NCBI RefSeq assembly: GCF_023746615.1
Contig: NZ_CP082275.1
Span: forward strand, 2,666,001 to 2,730,000
DNA from: Grimontia kaedaensis
Lineage (GTDB): Bacteria; Pseudomonadota; Gammaproteobacteria; Enterobacterales; Vibrionaceae
Length of the DNA: 64,000 nt
Reading direction: 5' to 3'
Shown: piece after piece, positions 1 through 8,129 of the stretch
Position numbering within the stretch: the stretch's first letter is position 1
Layout of the letters: the number at the start of each line of letters is the position of its first letter
Made by a program: the position numbers and the translations under genes
Notes under the pieces: generated by a model
Databases searched by the model: none
Told to the model about the DNA's origin: nothing
Seen by the model: only the letters and a program-made list of their open reading frames with translations

Positions 1-312
1 CAGCATACAAGCCATGACAGAGGCCATCGCGAGGCCACCACGGATATGACCGACAGAATCAATCGCAAAGTTAATCAGTCTGCGCGCAACACCGCCCGTT
101 GATAAGAACGCAGAAGACAGAATAAAGAAGGGAATAGCCAACAAGGTGTAATGCTCACTGGTTGCCTCAAACAGCTTTAGTGCGATAGAGGCCAGTGAAT
201 CATTAGAAAACATCAAAATGGTTGCAACGCTCGACAAACCCAGTGCAATCGCGATCGGCATGCCCATGAACATGCAGAGAAAAAGCAACCCAAATAATAC
301 GGCGATGGTCAT
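1..312 (-). CDS. dctM: TRAP transporter large permease DctM (partial)
   Basis: This is the N-terminal end of the large membrane subunit of a tripartite ATP-independent periplasmic (TRAP) transporter; the rest lies beyond the left edge. The 104 visible residues are strongly hydrophobic and carry the family's N-terminal pattern, with GMPIAIALG near residue 17 and AIPFFILSSAFLSTGG near residue 59. The start codon overlaps the stop of the small permease gene (ATGA), so the two subunits are translationally coupled. DctM is the channel-like subunit that moves substrate with a cation gradient. With the DctP-like binding protein encoded upstream in the operon, the likely substrates are C4-dicarboxylates. 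Confidence 0.93.
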   Translation of the reverse strand, partial: MTIAVLFGLLFLCMFMGMPIAIALGLSSVATILMFSNDSLASIALKLFEATSEHYTLLAIPFFILSSAFLSTGGVARRLINFAIDSVGHIRGGLAMASVMACML

Positions 313-878
313 TTGTTTTGCTCCTCCCGGCTTTCCATTTCCTTCGTTACTTCTTCAGCGAGATGCATGCTCTCTTTGGCTTCATCTACCAGTCCAAAAC
401 CAGCTCGGGTTCCCGTTAGAACTTCATAGCCAATGGTCAGGACCCTTAACGTCAGCAGACCAAAACCCAAAATCAAGCACGACATGGCTTTCCATTTCTC
501 AATCGGCATGTCTTCCATTTCAATGCCAATCATTTTCATCTTGCTGAGATAAATCCAAGAACCATAGATAAACAGGCCGCAATAAACTAAACAGAGCGCA
601 AGCGCGAACAGCGTCACCGCTTTTTGTTGGTTAGGCGGAAGATGTTTGATAGCTGCATCGACACCGATATGCGCACCTTGACGCAATCCCCAGGATGCGC
701 CCATCAGAACTAACCACGCAGAAAGATAGAGCGTCAGCTCCTGAGCCCAGAGCAAACCCTCGTTGAAAAAGAAGCGAAGAATCACTTCAAAAAACACCAG
801 CAGTGTCATTGTCACCAGAAGCAGGCCAATCGCACCCTCTTCGAAACGGTGTAACAACTTAACCATTTGAAACTCCAT
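309..878 (-). CDS. dctQ: TRAP transporter small permease DctQ
   Basis: This is the 189-residue small membrane subunit of the TRAP transporter. It shows four hydrophobic helices at about residues 15-35, 48-66, 87-108 and 132-152, and the family feature LLWAQELTLYLSAWLVLMGA, where a helix runs into the conserved tryptophan-rich stretch. DctQ supports and orients the large permease DctM. The charged C-terminal tail (rich in E and K) is cytoplasmic. The stop overlaps the dctM start by four bases. A terminator-like hairpin lies between dctP and this gene, which would keep permease levels below those of the binding protein. Confidence 0.92.
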   Translation of the reverse strand: MEFQMVKLLHRFEEGAIGLLLVTMTLLVFFEVILRFFFNEGLLWAQELTLYLSAWLVLMGASWGLRQGAHIGVDAAIKHLPPNQQKAVTLFALALCLVYCGLFIYGSWIYLSKMKMIGIEMEDMPIEKWKAMSCLILGFGLLTLRVLTIGYEVLTGTRAGFGLVDEAKESMHLAEEVTKEMESREEQNK

Positions 879-882
879 TATT

Positions 883-913
883 AAAAAGCCCGACCTTGAT
901 CCTTGGCCGGGCT
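883..913 (-). terminator. Partial terminator between dctP and dctQ
   Basis: On the minus strand a 9-bp stem (AGCCCGGCC with GGTCGGGCT, one G-U pair) is followed by a run of T. It sits between the dctP stop and the dctQ start. In TRAP operons such a hairpin typically lets only part of the transcription reach the permease genes. Confidence 0.75.
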
Positions 914-920
914 ACAACAT

Positions 921-1907
921 TTACTGGTTAGAAGCCACTGCGGCTTCAATCACCTCTGGACCGATTTCATCCTGGAATTGGTCCCACACAGGCTTCATCA
1001 CTTCAACCCACTGCTGACGCTCCGCGTCCGTCAGCGTGATGATTTCGCTACGGCCTGAATCCAGAATGTTCTGGCGGTCTTTCATGGCTTTATCGTTGGC
1101 AATGGCATTGCCGTGTGCAACCGCTTCGTCCAGTGCTTTTTTCAGTACTGCTCGGTCGTCATCTGGCAAATCATTCCAGAACTCCATAGAGGTCGTCACC
1201 ATGTAATCCAACACGCCGTGATTAGATTCCGTGATGTATGGCTGCACTTCGAAGAACTTCTTGGAGTAGATGTTTGACCAAGTATTTTCCTGGCCATCAA
1301 TCGCACGGGTTTGCAGCAGGGTAAAGACCTCTGAGAAAGGTTTCTTCAGCGGCACAGCTTCAACCGCTTCAAACTGGGCTGCCAGCACGTCTGAACTCAT
1401 GATGCGGAATTTCTTACCGTCAGCATCAGCAGGCACACGCAATGGGTCATTTGCAGACAGTTGCTTCAAACCATTGTGCAGATAGCCAAGACCAATCAGA
1501 CCTTTGCTGTTCACTGAGGAAAGCAGCGCCTGACCGGAAGGGCTTTGCTGGAAACGGTCAACCGCTTCCATGTCCTCAAACAGGAAAGGTAGATCGTAAA
1601 CCTGCAATTTTTTGGTGTATTTAGAGAACTTGGAGAGAGAAGGGGCAATAAATTGAACATCTCCAAGCAGCAGCGCTTCCATTTCTTTACCATCGCCGAA
1701 AAGCTGAGAGTTTGGGTAAACCTCAACCACATATTTGTCACCGATCCGCTCTGCAACCAGATCGCGGAACTTCAGCGCCATTTGGCCTTTTGGCGTATTT
1801 TCAGCCACCACATGTGAAAACTTGATGGTATCCGGTGCCGCTTGAACACCCGCGCTCATACCCGCGCAGAGCGCCAGCACTGAAAACATCGTCGTTAGCT
1901 TTTTCAT
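921..1907 (-). CDS. dctP: TRAP C4-dicarboxylate-binding periplasmic protein DctP
   Basis: This is the 328-residue extracytoplasmic solute receptor of the TRAP system. It starts with a signal peptide (MKKLTTMFSVLALCAGMSAG, cleaved near VQA). The body has the DctP signatures IKFSHVVAENTPKG at the N-terminus, a central VYDLPFLFED and the substrate-site region RAIDGQENTWSNIY, where an arginine clamps the carboxylate. The start at 1907 is chosen because AGAGGAAAAG precedes it as ribosome-binding site; an in-frame ATG five codons earlier lies within that site. The close resemblance to DctP of vibrios suggests succinate, malate or fumarate as ligands, but other dicarboxylates cannot be excluded. The DctB/DctD regulators are not in the window. 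Confidence 0.9.
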   Translation of the reverse strand: MKKLTTMFSVLALCAGMSAGVQAAPDTIKFSHVVAENTPKGQMALKFRDLVAERIGDKYVVEVYPNSQLFGDGKEMEALLLGDVQFIAPSLSKFSKYTKKLQVYDLPFLFEDMEAVDRFQQSPSGQALLSSVNSKGLIGLGYLHNGLKQLSANDPLRVPADADGKKFRIMSSDVLAAQFEAVEAVPLKKPFSEVFTLLQTRAIDGQENTWSNIYSKKFFEVQPYITESNHGVLDYMVTTSMEFWNDLPDDDRAVLKKALDEAVAHGNAIANDKAMKDRQNILDSGRSEIITLTDAERQQWVEVMKPVWDQFQDEIGPEVIEAAVASNQ

Positions 1908-1938
1908 TGCTTTTCCTCTCATTCCTTGTGTCGTTATG

Positions 1939-1958
1939 TCCCAAACACAACTTTGGGA
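1939..1958. promoter_or_regulatory. Inverted repeat in the dctP 5' leader
   Basis: This is a perfect inverted repeat, TCCCAAA, six bases, TTTGGGA, about 32 bases upstream of the dctP start. It may be an operator or a leader hairpin. The regulator is unknown. Confidence 0.4.
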
Positions 1959-2058
1959 ACATTTGCCCTCTAAGGTCTAGCTGAGGAAAAAGAAAAGCAT
2001 CCAGATGAAAACAAATAATTAACAACAATAAAACAAAAGTGAGATATGCCGTGAGGCA

Positions 2059-2080
2059 AATGGGTAATATTCCACCCATT
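2059..2080. promoter_or_regulatory. Inverted repeat upstream of dctP, possible operator
   Basis: The half-sites AATGGGT and ACCCATT are perfect inverted repeats around an 8-base spacer, about 150 bases upstream of dctP. That is a suitable distance for an activator site. The gap from 1908 to 2172 holds this repeat, the 1939 repeat and A/T-rich promoter-like DNA. No clear sigma-54 -24/-12 element was found, although DctD-type control would predict one. Confidence 0.35.
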
Positions 2081-2172
2081 CGACGTTTAAAACTTAGAGG
2101 AAGGAGGGTTCAAGGAAATGCGAGGAAAAATGACAATGATTGGGTAAAGGAAAATTGATTGATTAAAAGTCA

Positions 2173-2200
2173 TCGCCAAACGTGAGAGAACATTTGGCGA
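2173..2200 (-). terminator. Hairpin downstream of ygbA-family gene
   Basis: The 8-bp perfect stem TCGCCAAA/TTTGGCGA with a 12-base loop lies 18 bases past the stop of the ygbA-like gene. On the minus strand it is followed by TGACTTTT, a weak U-tract, so termination is plausible but not strong. Confidence 0.45.
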
Positions 2201-2217
2201 AGTCAAAAGCCGAAAAG

Positions 2218-2541
2218 TTAATTCAGTAGTGAGCCCACGTAGCGTTTCGCAATCCAAATTGGCTTACGCCATCTGGCTTTAGGCTCTGCCCAACGGATGA
2301 TGTGGTTAATCTCCAAGCGCTTAACGTCTGGGTAACACTGCCTTAGGCACTCACGGCATGACAAAGTACCACTGTCGCGACAACACTGCTCTGAACGCTG
2401 CGTCTCGAACGCAATCAAGTCTGAGCATTGCTGGCAGAGCTGGCTGCCGCGGTGAATGTGCTTACAATAAAGCGTCGTCATCGCGCGGACAAGCCACAAA
2501 GGCTGGCGTCTAGGCGCGGACGTTGTCGGTTGAATTTTCAT
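2218..2541 (-). CDS. ygbA: YgbA-family cysteine-rich protein (nitrous oxide-stimulated promoter family)
   Basis: The protein of about 107 residues matches the YgbA family by layout: a basic N-terminus, AMTTLYCKHIHRG, then CQQC, a cysteine-rich middle (ECLRQC) and the C-terminal IIRWAEPKARWRKP, which corresponds to the conserved RWAGPRMLWRHP-type end of E. coli YgbA. The cysteine pairs suggest metal or Fe-S binding. In E. coli the gene is induced by nitric oxide through NsrR; no NsrR palindrome is visible here, but an FNR-like box lies 37 bases upstream. The start at 2541 is chosen from family length. The reading frame stays open to 2745, but that part would translate a palindromic repeat and is unlikely to be coding. 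No strong ribosome-binding site is seen. Confidence 0.75.
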   Translation of the reverse strand: MKIQPTTSAPRRQPLWLVRAMTTLYCKHIHRGSQLCQQCSDLIAFETQRSEQCCRDSGTLSCRECLRQCYPDVKRLEINHIIRWAEPKARWRKPIWIAKRYVGSLLN

Positions 2542-2577
2542 AGCCGCGCTATTTTGCTTAGCGGCGCTTAAATTCCT

Positions 2578-2591
2578 TTGACCAAGATCAA
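2578..2591. promoter_or_regulatory. FNR-like box upstream of ygbA
   Basis: TTGACCAAGATCAA matches the FNR consensus TTGAT-N4-ATCAA at nine of ten positions. It lies 37 bases upstream of the proposed ygbA start. Oxygen- or NO-responsive control is inferred. Confidence 0.4.
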
Positions 2592-2652
2592 GCTTTGGTG
2601 AAGAAGTCACCGGCTTTACACTAGGACCTGTTGACCGTTGGTGATGGTTTTT

Positions 2653-2753
2653 GCAGCAGTTTGTGGGGATTTTATGCAAGGCAGAGGCTTCGACATGTAG
2701 CTGGCCTACATGAGAAGCCGATAACGCAGCAGAAAGTCCCCACAAACGCTGCC
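2653..2753. repeat. Palindromic intergenic repeat (ERIC-like, about 100 bp)
   Basis: This is a long imperfect palindrome: outer arms GTTTGTGGGGA / TCCCCACAAAC, inner arms GGCTTC / GAAGCC and a central CATGTAG / CTACATG around a 5-base loop. The arms run about 45 bases each. It lies between the hybrid kinase stop and ygbA, where it would fold as a large RNA hairpin in the transcript. It resembles the mobile palindromic repeats (ERIC/MITE type) of enteric and marine gammaproteobacteria. A second copy was not found in this window. Confidence 0.65.
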
Positions 2754-2775
2754 CGAAGGGTTCTGCCCTGTCAGC

Positions 2776-5271
2776 TCACACCTCTTTTTCTACGGATAAC
2801 ACTTTCGCGCAGGCGACATAAATATCGTTTTCACGCAGTGGTTTACCAATATGCCCCTGCATTCCATTACTGATGCAACGCCAAATGTCGTCCTTCAGCA
2901 CGTTCGCTGTCATCGCAACAATCGGTGTGTGCTGGTTGAAGTTGTTGGTGGAGCGAATTTGGCGTGTCGCTTCCAATCCATCCATCATTGGCATTTGAAT
3001 ATCCATAAAGATCACATCGTAGCCCTGCAAAGTCGCCTTATCGATGGCTGCAACACCATCTGTCGCTTTGTCCACCGTAAAGCCAAATTTGGCCAGCATC
3101 TTCTCTGCAATCATCAAGTTGATAGCGTTGTCTTCCACCAATAAACAATGTTTGCCCCTAAAAGAACCATTGTGTTGCTTCAACAACTCTCTACCCCTCA
3201 CATCCGCTCCATCTTTCTCTATCTGGAGTGGCAGGAAAACTTCGAACTCAGCACCGCAGCCAGGCTCGCTGTAAACGGAGATAGAACCTCCCATCAGGTC
3301 GATGAGCTGCTTGGTGATAGCAAGCCCTAATCCAGAACCACCAAATTTACGCGTGGTCGAAGTATCAGCCTGCTGAAATTCATCAAAAATAACCTTGTGT
3401 TTTTCTGGAGAAATACCAACACCTGTATCTTTCACACGGATGCAGACACCGGTGTATCCACCATTTTCTTTACGCATTGAAACACTGAGGCGAACAATTC
3501 CATTTTCTGTAAACTTTAGCGCGTTAGAAACAAGGTTGAGCATGATCTGCTCTATACGATGTGCATCACCCAAGAACCGACGGGGACAGGCATCCTGATA
3601 ACTGAATTCAAACACTAGCTGAGGTTTGTTGTTGATGGTCGGCAACATTAAGTCACGCACATACCGACCCAGCTTTTCAAGATCAAAAGGCGCTTCTTCC
3701 AGTTTAAGATGATTAGATTCCATTTTGCTGAAATCGAGAATATTGTTGATCAATGACATCAAGCCGCGGGAAGAGTGAGCGATCACTGACAAGTATTCAG
3801 CCTGTTTACCGGACATGGGTTCATCTTGCATCAAAGATGCCGCTCCGAGTATCCCATTCATTGGCGTACGGATTTCATGGCTGATGTTGGCAAGGAAGAG
3901 TTGCTTCGCCCGAGCGGCCTCTATGGCTCTTTCACGGGTTTCAACAAGGTTTGAACTAAGCTGATTAAACTCTGAAACCAGCATGCCCAGCTCGTCCTTA
4001 TCTGGGTAATCAATCGGTGCAAAAGGCGCACCGCCTTTTTGCTGGACAAGCGCATTCCGCACTCTAGCCATTGGGCGAACGATCTGAAAATGAATCGAAA
4101 CATAAGTGATGCAAACCAGCACAATTGCAACTAATGCCATCGCGAAGAAAAGATCGTTTTTCAGTTGTGTTGCTTCCACTAAAAGCAGGCGCTCAGGCAA
4201 TGCGCCGACAAGCATCCAATTTGTATCAGGCAAAGTACGCCCAAACACGAGCGTGGTTTCATTGAGAATTGGATCGGTTTCCAATCGGTGGATAAATAGT
4301 CGCTCTGTGCTCCGGAATACAGAAAGGTTTGGCATCAGATCCGAAGCGACCGACACTGCATAGCCCAGATCAATTTCCGGAGATGATGCGACAATGGCCT
4401 TTGCTAAATCCATAACATTAGAATTGCTTTGGCGAAGTAGACGTTCACCTTGCGTAGCCTGACTGATAACTAGCGCTAATTCCGCAAACTCTGGTTCAGC
4501 GCTCGCTATTTCTTTTGCGCTAGGTAAGGGTGTTAAGGAAGGGTCATCCGCATATTTCGCGTCAGGGAAAGACATCATCGCACCTCCCCTGTCGAACATC
4601 AGCATGTAACCGCCGAGCTTTTCTCCACTTCGAGTCAAGAATGCTTGCAATCGCTCTAACTTGACATCGATGGTAACAACACCCACAAACTCATCTTCTT
4701 TGAAGATAGGCACGGTACAGGTCACCATCGGCTCGTTGGTATAAGGGTCTATGTATGCTCGAGACCAGTATGCTTTATCTTTCGCGTATCTCGCAGGTGC
4801 ATACCACTCAGAAAGCTGGTAAGGCGTGGCATCGATTTCATTGTAATCATTGATGCGGCGATATGAGCCATCTTCCTCAACGGCGATGAATACCGATGAT
4901 TTAACCAAATTCGCGTTGTAAACGTAGGGTTCAGGCCAAAAGCCGCCACTGGCAACCATATCCCGGATATTGGGGTTTCGGAACATGCTCGCCAGCTTCT
5001 TTTCTATATCGGCATCTGTATCTTGCAACGAAAGCGAGTTGGCAAGGGAAAGGGCGATGGTACCGACGCTGTTGGAAAGCTGCCCCAGACTCTGAGCCAC
5101 GGTTTCAACCTGAGCTTCTACTCGTTGGTTGGCACTGTCACGAACCATGCTGTTACCCGTGGTATCAAGCACATAAACGATAGTCACCACGACTACGGCC
5201 AGCATCATCCCCAGTATCCAAAGGGCTTTGAAGCTCATTGTTTTGTACCAGGGTACGTCCTTCGTAAACAC
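2776..5271 (-). CDS. Hybrid sensor histidine kinase (dCache-HAMP-HisKA-HATPase-REC)
   Basis: This is an 831-residue inner-membrane hybrid kinase. Transmembrane helix 1 is at about 16-35. A periplasmic double-Cache sensor (about 36-370, with YWSRAYIDPYTNEPMVTCTV) follows, then helix 2 (374-396) and HAMP (about 397-450). The HisKA box is FLANISHEIRTPMNG with H465, followed by the ATPase N box (LNLVSNALKF), G1 (DTGVGIS) and G2 (GGSGLGLAITKQL). A C-terminal receiver (about 707-830) has D757 as phosphoacceptor (FMDIQMPMMDG) and a conserved lysine in HIGKP. Small molecules such as amino acids or carboxylates are typical dCache ligands; the ligand here is unknown. It starts nine bases after the HPt gene, so the two form one phosphorelay. 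No output response regulator is encoded nearby. Confidence 0.93.
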   Translation of the reverse strand: MFTKDVPWYKTMSFKALWILGMMLAVVVVTIVYVLDTTGNSMVRDSANQRVEAQVETVAQSLGQLSNSVGTIALSLANSLSLQDTDADIEKKLASMFRNPNIRDMVASGGFWPEPYVYNANLVKSSVFIAVEEDGSYRRINDYNEIDATPYQLSEWYAPARYAKDKAYWSRAYIDPYTNEPMVTCTVPIFKEDEFVGVVTIDVKLERLQAFLTRSGEKLGGYMLMFDRGGAMMSFPDAKYADDPSLTPLPSAKEIASAEPEFAELALVISQATQGERLLRQSNSNVMDLAKAIVASSPEIDLGYAVSVASDLMPNLSVFRSTERLFIHRLETDPILNETTLVFGRTLPDTNWMLVGALPERLLLVEATQLKNDLFFAMALVAIVLVCITYVSIHFQIVRPMARVRNALVQQKGGAPFAPIDYPDKDELGMLVSEFNQLSSNLVETRERAIEAARAKQLFLANISHEIRTPMNGILGAASLMQDEPMSGKQAEYLSVIAHSSRGLMSLINNILDFSKMESNHLKLEEAPFDLEKLGRYVRDLMLPTINNKPQLVFEFSYQDACPRRFLGDAHRIEQIMLNLVSNALKFTENGIVRLSVSMRKENGGYTGVCIRVKDTGVGISPEKHKVIFDEFQQADTSTTRKFGGSGLGLAITKQLIDLMGGSISVYSEPGCGAEFEVFLPLQIEKDGADVRGRELLKQHNGSFRGKHCLLVEDNAINLMIAEKMLAKFGFTVDKATDGVAAIDKATLQGYDVIFMDIQMPMMDGLEATRQIRSTNNFNQHTPIVAMTANVLKDDIWRCISNGMQGHIGKPLRENDIYVACAKVLSVEKEV

Positions 5272-5280
5272 GCTGATTCC

Positions 5281-6573
5281 TTAAGATGCGGTGGTTCGGT
5301 GAGATCTCTCTATCTCTTTTAAAACAGCCTGAATGCTCACACTCAACAACTTTTCAAACTGCTTAACTTCGTTTTCGTCAATCATCTCACCCTTTCGAAG
5401 GCGCAAATCCGCTTGGGTACAGAATGCTTGAAGCGCAGAAGCACCAATGTTGCCAGAAACACCCTTGATGTTGTGAATTAGCGTACGGGTGCGGGCAATC
5501 TCTTTTGAATCAAAATGTTTTCTGAGCATTTGCCCGTCATTTTGGTGTTCAGCCACAAACATAGTTAACACAGATTCAATGGCCTCTTCGTCATCTTCTA
5601 GCTGCTCTTTCAATACAGAAGCTTCAAAAAGAGGCTCATCAGGTTCTTTAAATTTGAAGACGCCCGCCCCCTCATGGGCCTTGCTCTCTGCTTTAATTCT
5701 GTTGGCATTTTCATCTTTTGAATGAGTTTCGCTTTCAGCGTCTTTTCGTGAGGAAAGGAAAATCAAGCCAACAAGAAAACCAAAGCCGATGAACATGGCT
5801 GTCATTGTCTGGTCGAGAAGCACCAAAGTTCGGGTTGTCCAATAGCTTTGAAGTTGGGTTATCGAGCGCACAAACTTGTGATTAATCACCGCATCCACAC
5901 TTTCAAGCTGGCGATTCAATCGCTCCAAACCTGTATACAGTGCAAACAGTTCGCTGCGTGTCATGCCTTCTGGCATCTTGGAAAACTCAGACTCTAGCTG
6001 TCCTACGTAGCCATTAAAGCGCGCAATACGGTTGCGGTGAGGAGAATCATTGAGACCATGCAGCTCAAAGAGTAAATAACTACTGATCCCTTGGACCAAG
6101 CGCTTAAGTTCTGGTTGCCTCACATCATCATGAAGTTCCTTCAACTGCTTGGTCACTGCAGAAATCGAATAAACAGATGCAAGTAAGTTATCTACATCTT
6201 CAACAAAGGCATCTGCTTCCAAGAGCGTGCTTTGAATGTCATCCCAACTGTCTTCGATGGTGTGAGATTTTGTGCGGAGTAACAAATAGCGGAAATGCTG
6301 GACCTCTTTTTCCAACTGAACGAGCTCATTTTTCTGGTTAATCATTGAAGCCGACACCGTCTGCCTCAACTGTTGAGCTGCATTGTTCAGTTTAACTACA
6401 TGCCCGGCATGCTCGCGGGTATGGTTCATATCGGAGTAGGAAATCAGGGCATATACCACGGAGATACCAAAGCCGATCCAAAGAAGAAGGGTCAGCCATT
6501 TTTGGCTGGTGCGTACATTGCCTGAAAGTAATGAAGATTTATTTAACTGAAGCATTTCGGGCAGTGGTGTCAC
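5281..6573 (-). CDS. Membrane-anchored HPt phosphotransfer protein
   Basis: A single polypeptide carries a transmembrane helix (WLTLLLWIGFGISVVYALIS), a helical periplasmic domain of about 210 residues, a second helix (MFIGFGFLVGLIFLSS), a charged linker and a C-terminal HPt domain with the phosphorylatable histidine in LIHNIKGVSGNIGA. It lacks a kinase core, so it is not a sensor kinase itself. It would receive phosphate from the receiver of the hybrid kinase encoded nine bases downstream and pass it to an unlinked response regulator. The start is uncertain: GTG at 6573 has AAAGGA at good spacing and is preferred; a GTG at 6624 (447 residues) and an ATG at 6555 are alternatives. A membrane-bound HPt with its own periplasmic domain is unusual. 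Confidence 0.82.
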   Translation of the reverse strand: MTPLPEMLQLNKSSLLSGNVRTSQKWLTLLLWIGFGISVVYALISYSDMNHTREHAGHVVKLNNAAQQLRQTVSASMINQKNELVQLEKEVQHFRYLLLRTKSHTIEDSWDDIQSTLLEADAFVEDVDNLLASVYSISAVTKQLKELHDDVRQPELKRLVQGISSYLLFELHGLNDSPHRNRIARFNGYVGQLESEFSKMPEGMTRSELFALYTGLERLNRQLESVDAVINHKFVRSITQLQSYWTTRTLVLLDQTMTAMFIGFGFLVGLIFLSSRKDAESETHSKDENANRIKAESKAHEGAGVFKFKEPDEPLFEASVLKEQLEDDEEAIESVLTMFVAEHQNDGQMLRKHFDSKEIARTRTLIHNIKGVSGNIGASALQAFCTQADLRLRKGEMIDENEVKQFEKLLSVSIQAVLKEIERSHRTTAS

Positions 6574-6718
6574 AGTTAGTCCTTTGTCTGGCAATGCCGT
6601 TCCGAATTGCGGGAACGAAAGCACATTGTCTCAAAAATTTACGATAGTTTCTTATAAATTAGGCAATATGTCTTATTTTGCAAACATTTGGCCTTAAAAT
6701 TATCTAACTTAGAAGACA

Positions 6719-6751
6719 ATATGGAATGAAATAGTGTATTTCATTCCATAT
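6719..6751. terminator. Perfect 15-bp hairpin downstream of yejK
   Basis: ATATGGAATGAAATA and its exact complement are separated by only GTG. The hairpin lies 14 bases past the yejK stop and about 150 bases before the HPt gene. It has no strong U-tract, so it may stabilise the yejK mRNA end or act as a weak terminator in either direction. Confidence 0.55.
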
Positions 6752-6764
6752 CGCTGTTCGTGAT

Positions 6765-7778
6765 CTACTCGTCGACGTTCAAGCGGCGTGTCAACTGGTC
6801 CCGAAGGTTTGGTGGTGTGCCTTTGATTGTCAGTGTGTCCGTGTCCTGATCGTAGAAAACGCGCTCGCCCAACAGCATGCTATCAAAGTTAATGGATAGA
6901 CCGCCGCCACCGCCAACAAACTTAGTCAACTTGCGCATAGAAGTGCGATCGGCTGGGAAACTTTCTTCTAACTCATATCCTTGTTCAGAAGCAAACTGGT
7001 AAAAATCCACACCCTGGTCGTTCTGTGGTAGTTCACTTGCCAGCTCTTTTACCACCACTTCATCGCCAGATTGCAGTTGGCCATTACAGTAGTCGTATAC
7101 CTGCTTGCGATATTGTTGTTTTTCTTCCTTTTCGAGGCGCGAATCTGCACAGTAATCCTCGACCGCTTGCATCAATACTAGGTTTTGCTGTTTAGAGTCC
7201 ATGCCCACTTCTGCCTGCATAAAATCCAAGAAGAAGTCTGCGACTTTTCGCCCTACGCGACCCTTAACATAAGTCAAATAGCGATTGGATTCTGCATCGC
7301 TCTCCCAGGTAGAAAGGTCAATGCGTGCAGCGATATCCATCTTGGCAACATCCAGATAATCGGTACTGCTGATTTCCAGGTCATCCGTGACTTTCATGCT
7401 TGATTTTGATTCTAGCAATCCAATGAAAAGGTATTCTGTTGCCAAAGAACGGTATTCCGCAATGACCAGAACACCTTCATCAGCAAAAGGATACTTCGAC
7501 AATTCGCTCTTGAGGCGCTCGGCAGATTGGGAAGAAAACGCCAAAAAGTCCATTTCTTGATTGCGACTTGCCTTCAACCATCCACAAAACTCACTTTCTT
7601 CAGCAAATTGACCGAAGCCTTTCCCAGCTTTCGCGTTATACACACGATGGATTTCGCTGATAAGATTTTCCGTGGAAGGTGAATGAGTTAACAGTTGATC
7701 TCTCAGTTGAACAACCAGCGTGTCTTCACCCTCTTTTTTGATTTGATGAAGAATAACGTTTGAAAGCGTGAGGCTCAT
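6765..7778 (-). CDS. yejK: Nucleoid-associated protein YejK
   Basis: The protein has 337 residues and belongs to the YejK/NdpA family, abundant nucleoid-associated proteins that bind DNA and interact with topoisomerase IV. Family features visible are the N-terminal MSLTLSNVILHQI, the central YLTYVKGRVGRKVADFFLDF and the C-terminal SINFDSMLLGERVFYDQDTD. The start at 7778 is set by family alignment; the frame stays open 21 codons further upstream, overlapping the yejK/yejL promoter region, which argues against a longer form. The divergent arrangement with yejL and yejM is conserved across gammaproteobacteria. Confidence 0.95.
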   Translation of the reverse strand: MSLTLSNVILHQIKKEGEDTLVVQLRDQLLTHSPSTENLISEIHRVYNAKAGKGFGQFAEESEFCGWLKASRNQEMDFLAFSSQSAERLKSELSKYPFADEGVLVIAEYRSLATEYLFIGLLESKSSMKVTDDLEISSTDYLDVAKMDIAARIDLSTWESDAESNRYLTYVKGRVGRKVADFFLDFMQAEVGMDSKQQNLVLMQAVEDYCADSRLEKEEKQQYRKQVYDYCNGQLQSGDEVVVKELASELPQNDQGVDFYQFASEQGYELEESFPADRTSMRKLTKFVGGGGGLSINFDSMLLGERVFYDQDTDTLTIKGTPPNLRDQLTRRLNVDE

Positions 7779-7854
7779 AATTGAAAACATTTTTCGTCGG
7801 ACTAAAGTGTGGGGTATTATACGCGGCTTCTCCTGACACAAGACAAGAGTTTCT

Positions 7855-8073
7855 ATGCCTGTTACTTCTAAATATCAAGATAAAAACGTTGAACAGATCC
7901 TGAGCGATGTGGTCAATGTTCTTGAAAAGCACAAAGTATCTACTGACCTGTCGTTGATGGTTGTTGGTAATATTGCAACCAACATCATTAACAACAACTT
8001 GCCAGCAGATCAGCGTAAAGTGATCGCCGAAAAATTTGCTCAAGCTCTGCTGTCTTCTATCGATACAGAGTAA
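7855..8073 (+). CDS. yejL: DUF1414 family protein YejL
   Basis: This small 72-residue alpha-helical protein matches the YejL family over its whole length (VEQILSDVVNVLEKHK and TDLSLMVVGNIATNI). Its function is unknown; family members form small dimers. It is transcribed divergently from yejK across a 76-bp gap with a TATTAT-type -10 at about 7814, and is followed after 56 bases by yejM, with which it is normally co-transcribed. Confidence 0.95.
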   Translation: MPVTSKYQDKNVEQILSDVVNVLEKHKVSTDLSLMVVGNIATNIINNNLPADQRKVIAEKFAQALLSSIDTE

Positions 8074-8129
8074 TAAGTCGCGTTTATAAAAGTGACGCGC
8101 AGCAGAATAAAGAGAAGAATTGACCTTAT

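Noticed and set aside
2542..2745. N-terminal extension of the ygbA-type frame
   Set aside because: It would translate the arm of the palindromic repeat and has no counterpart in the family.
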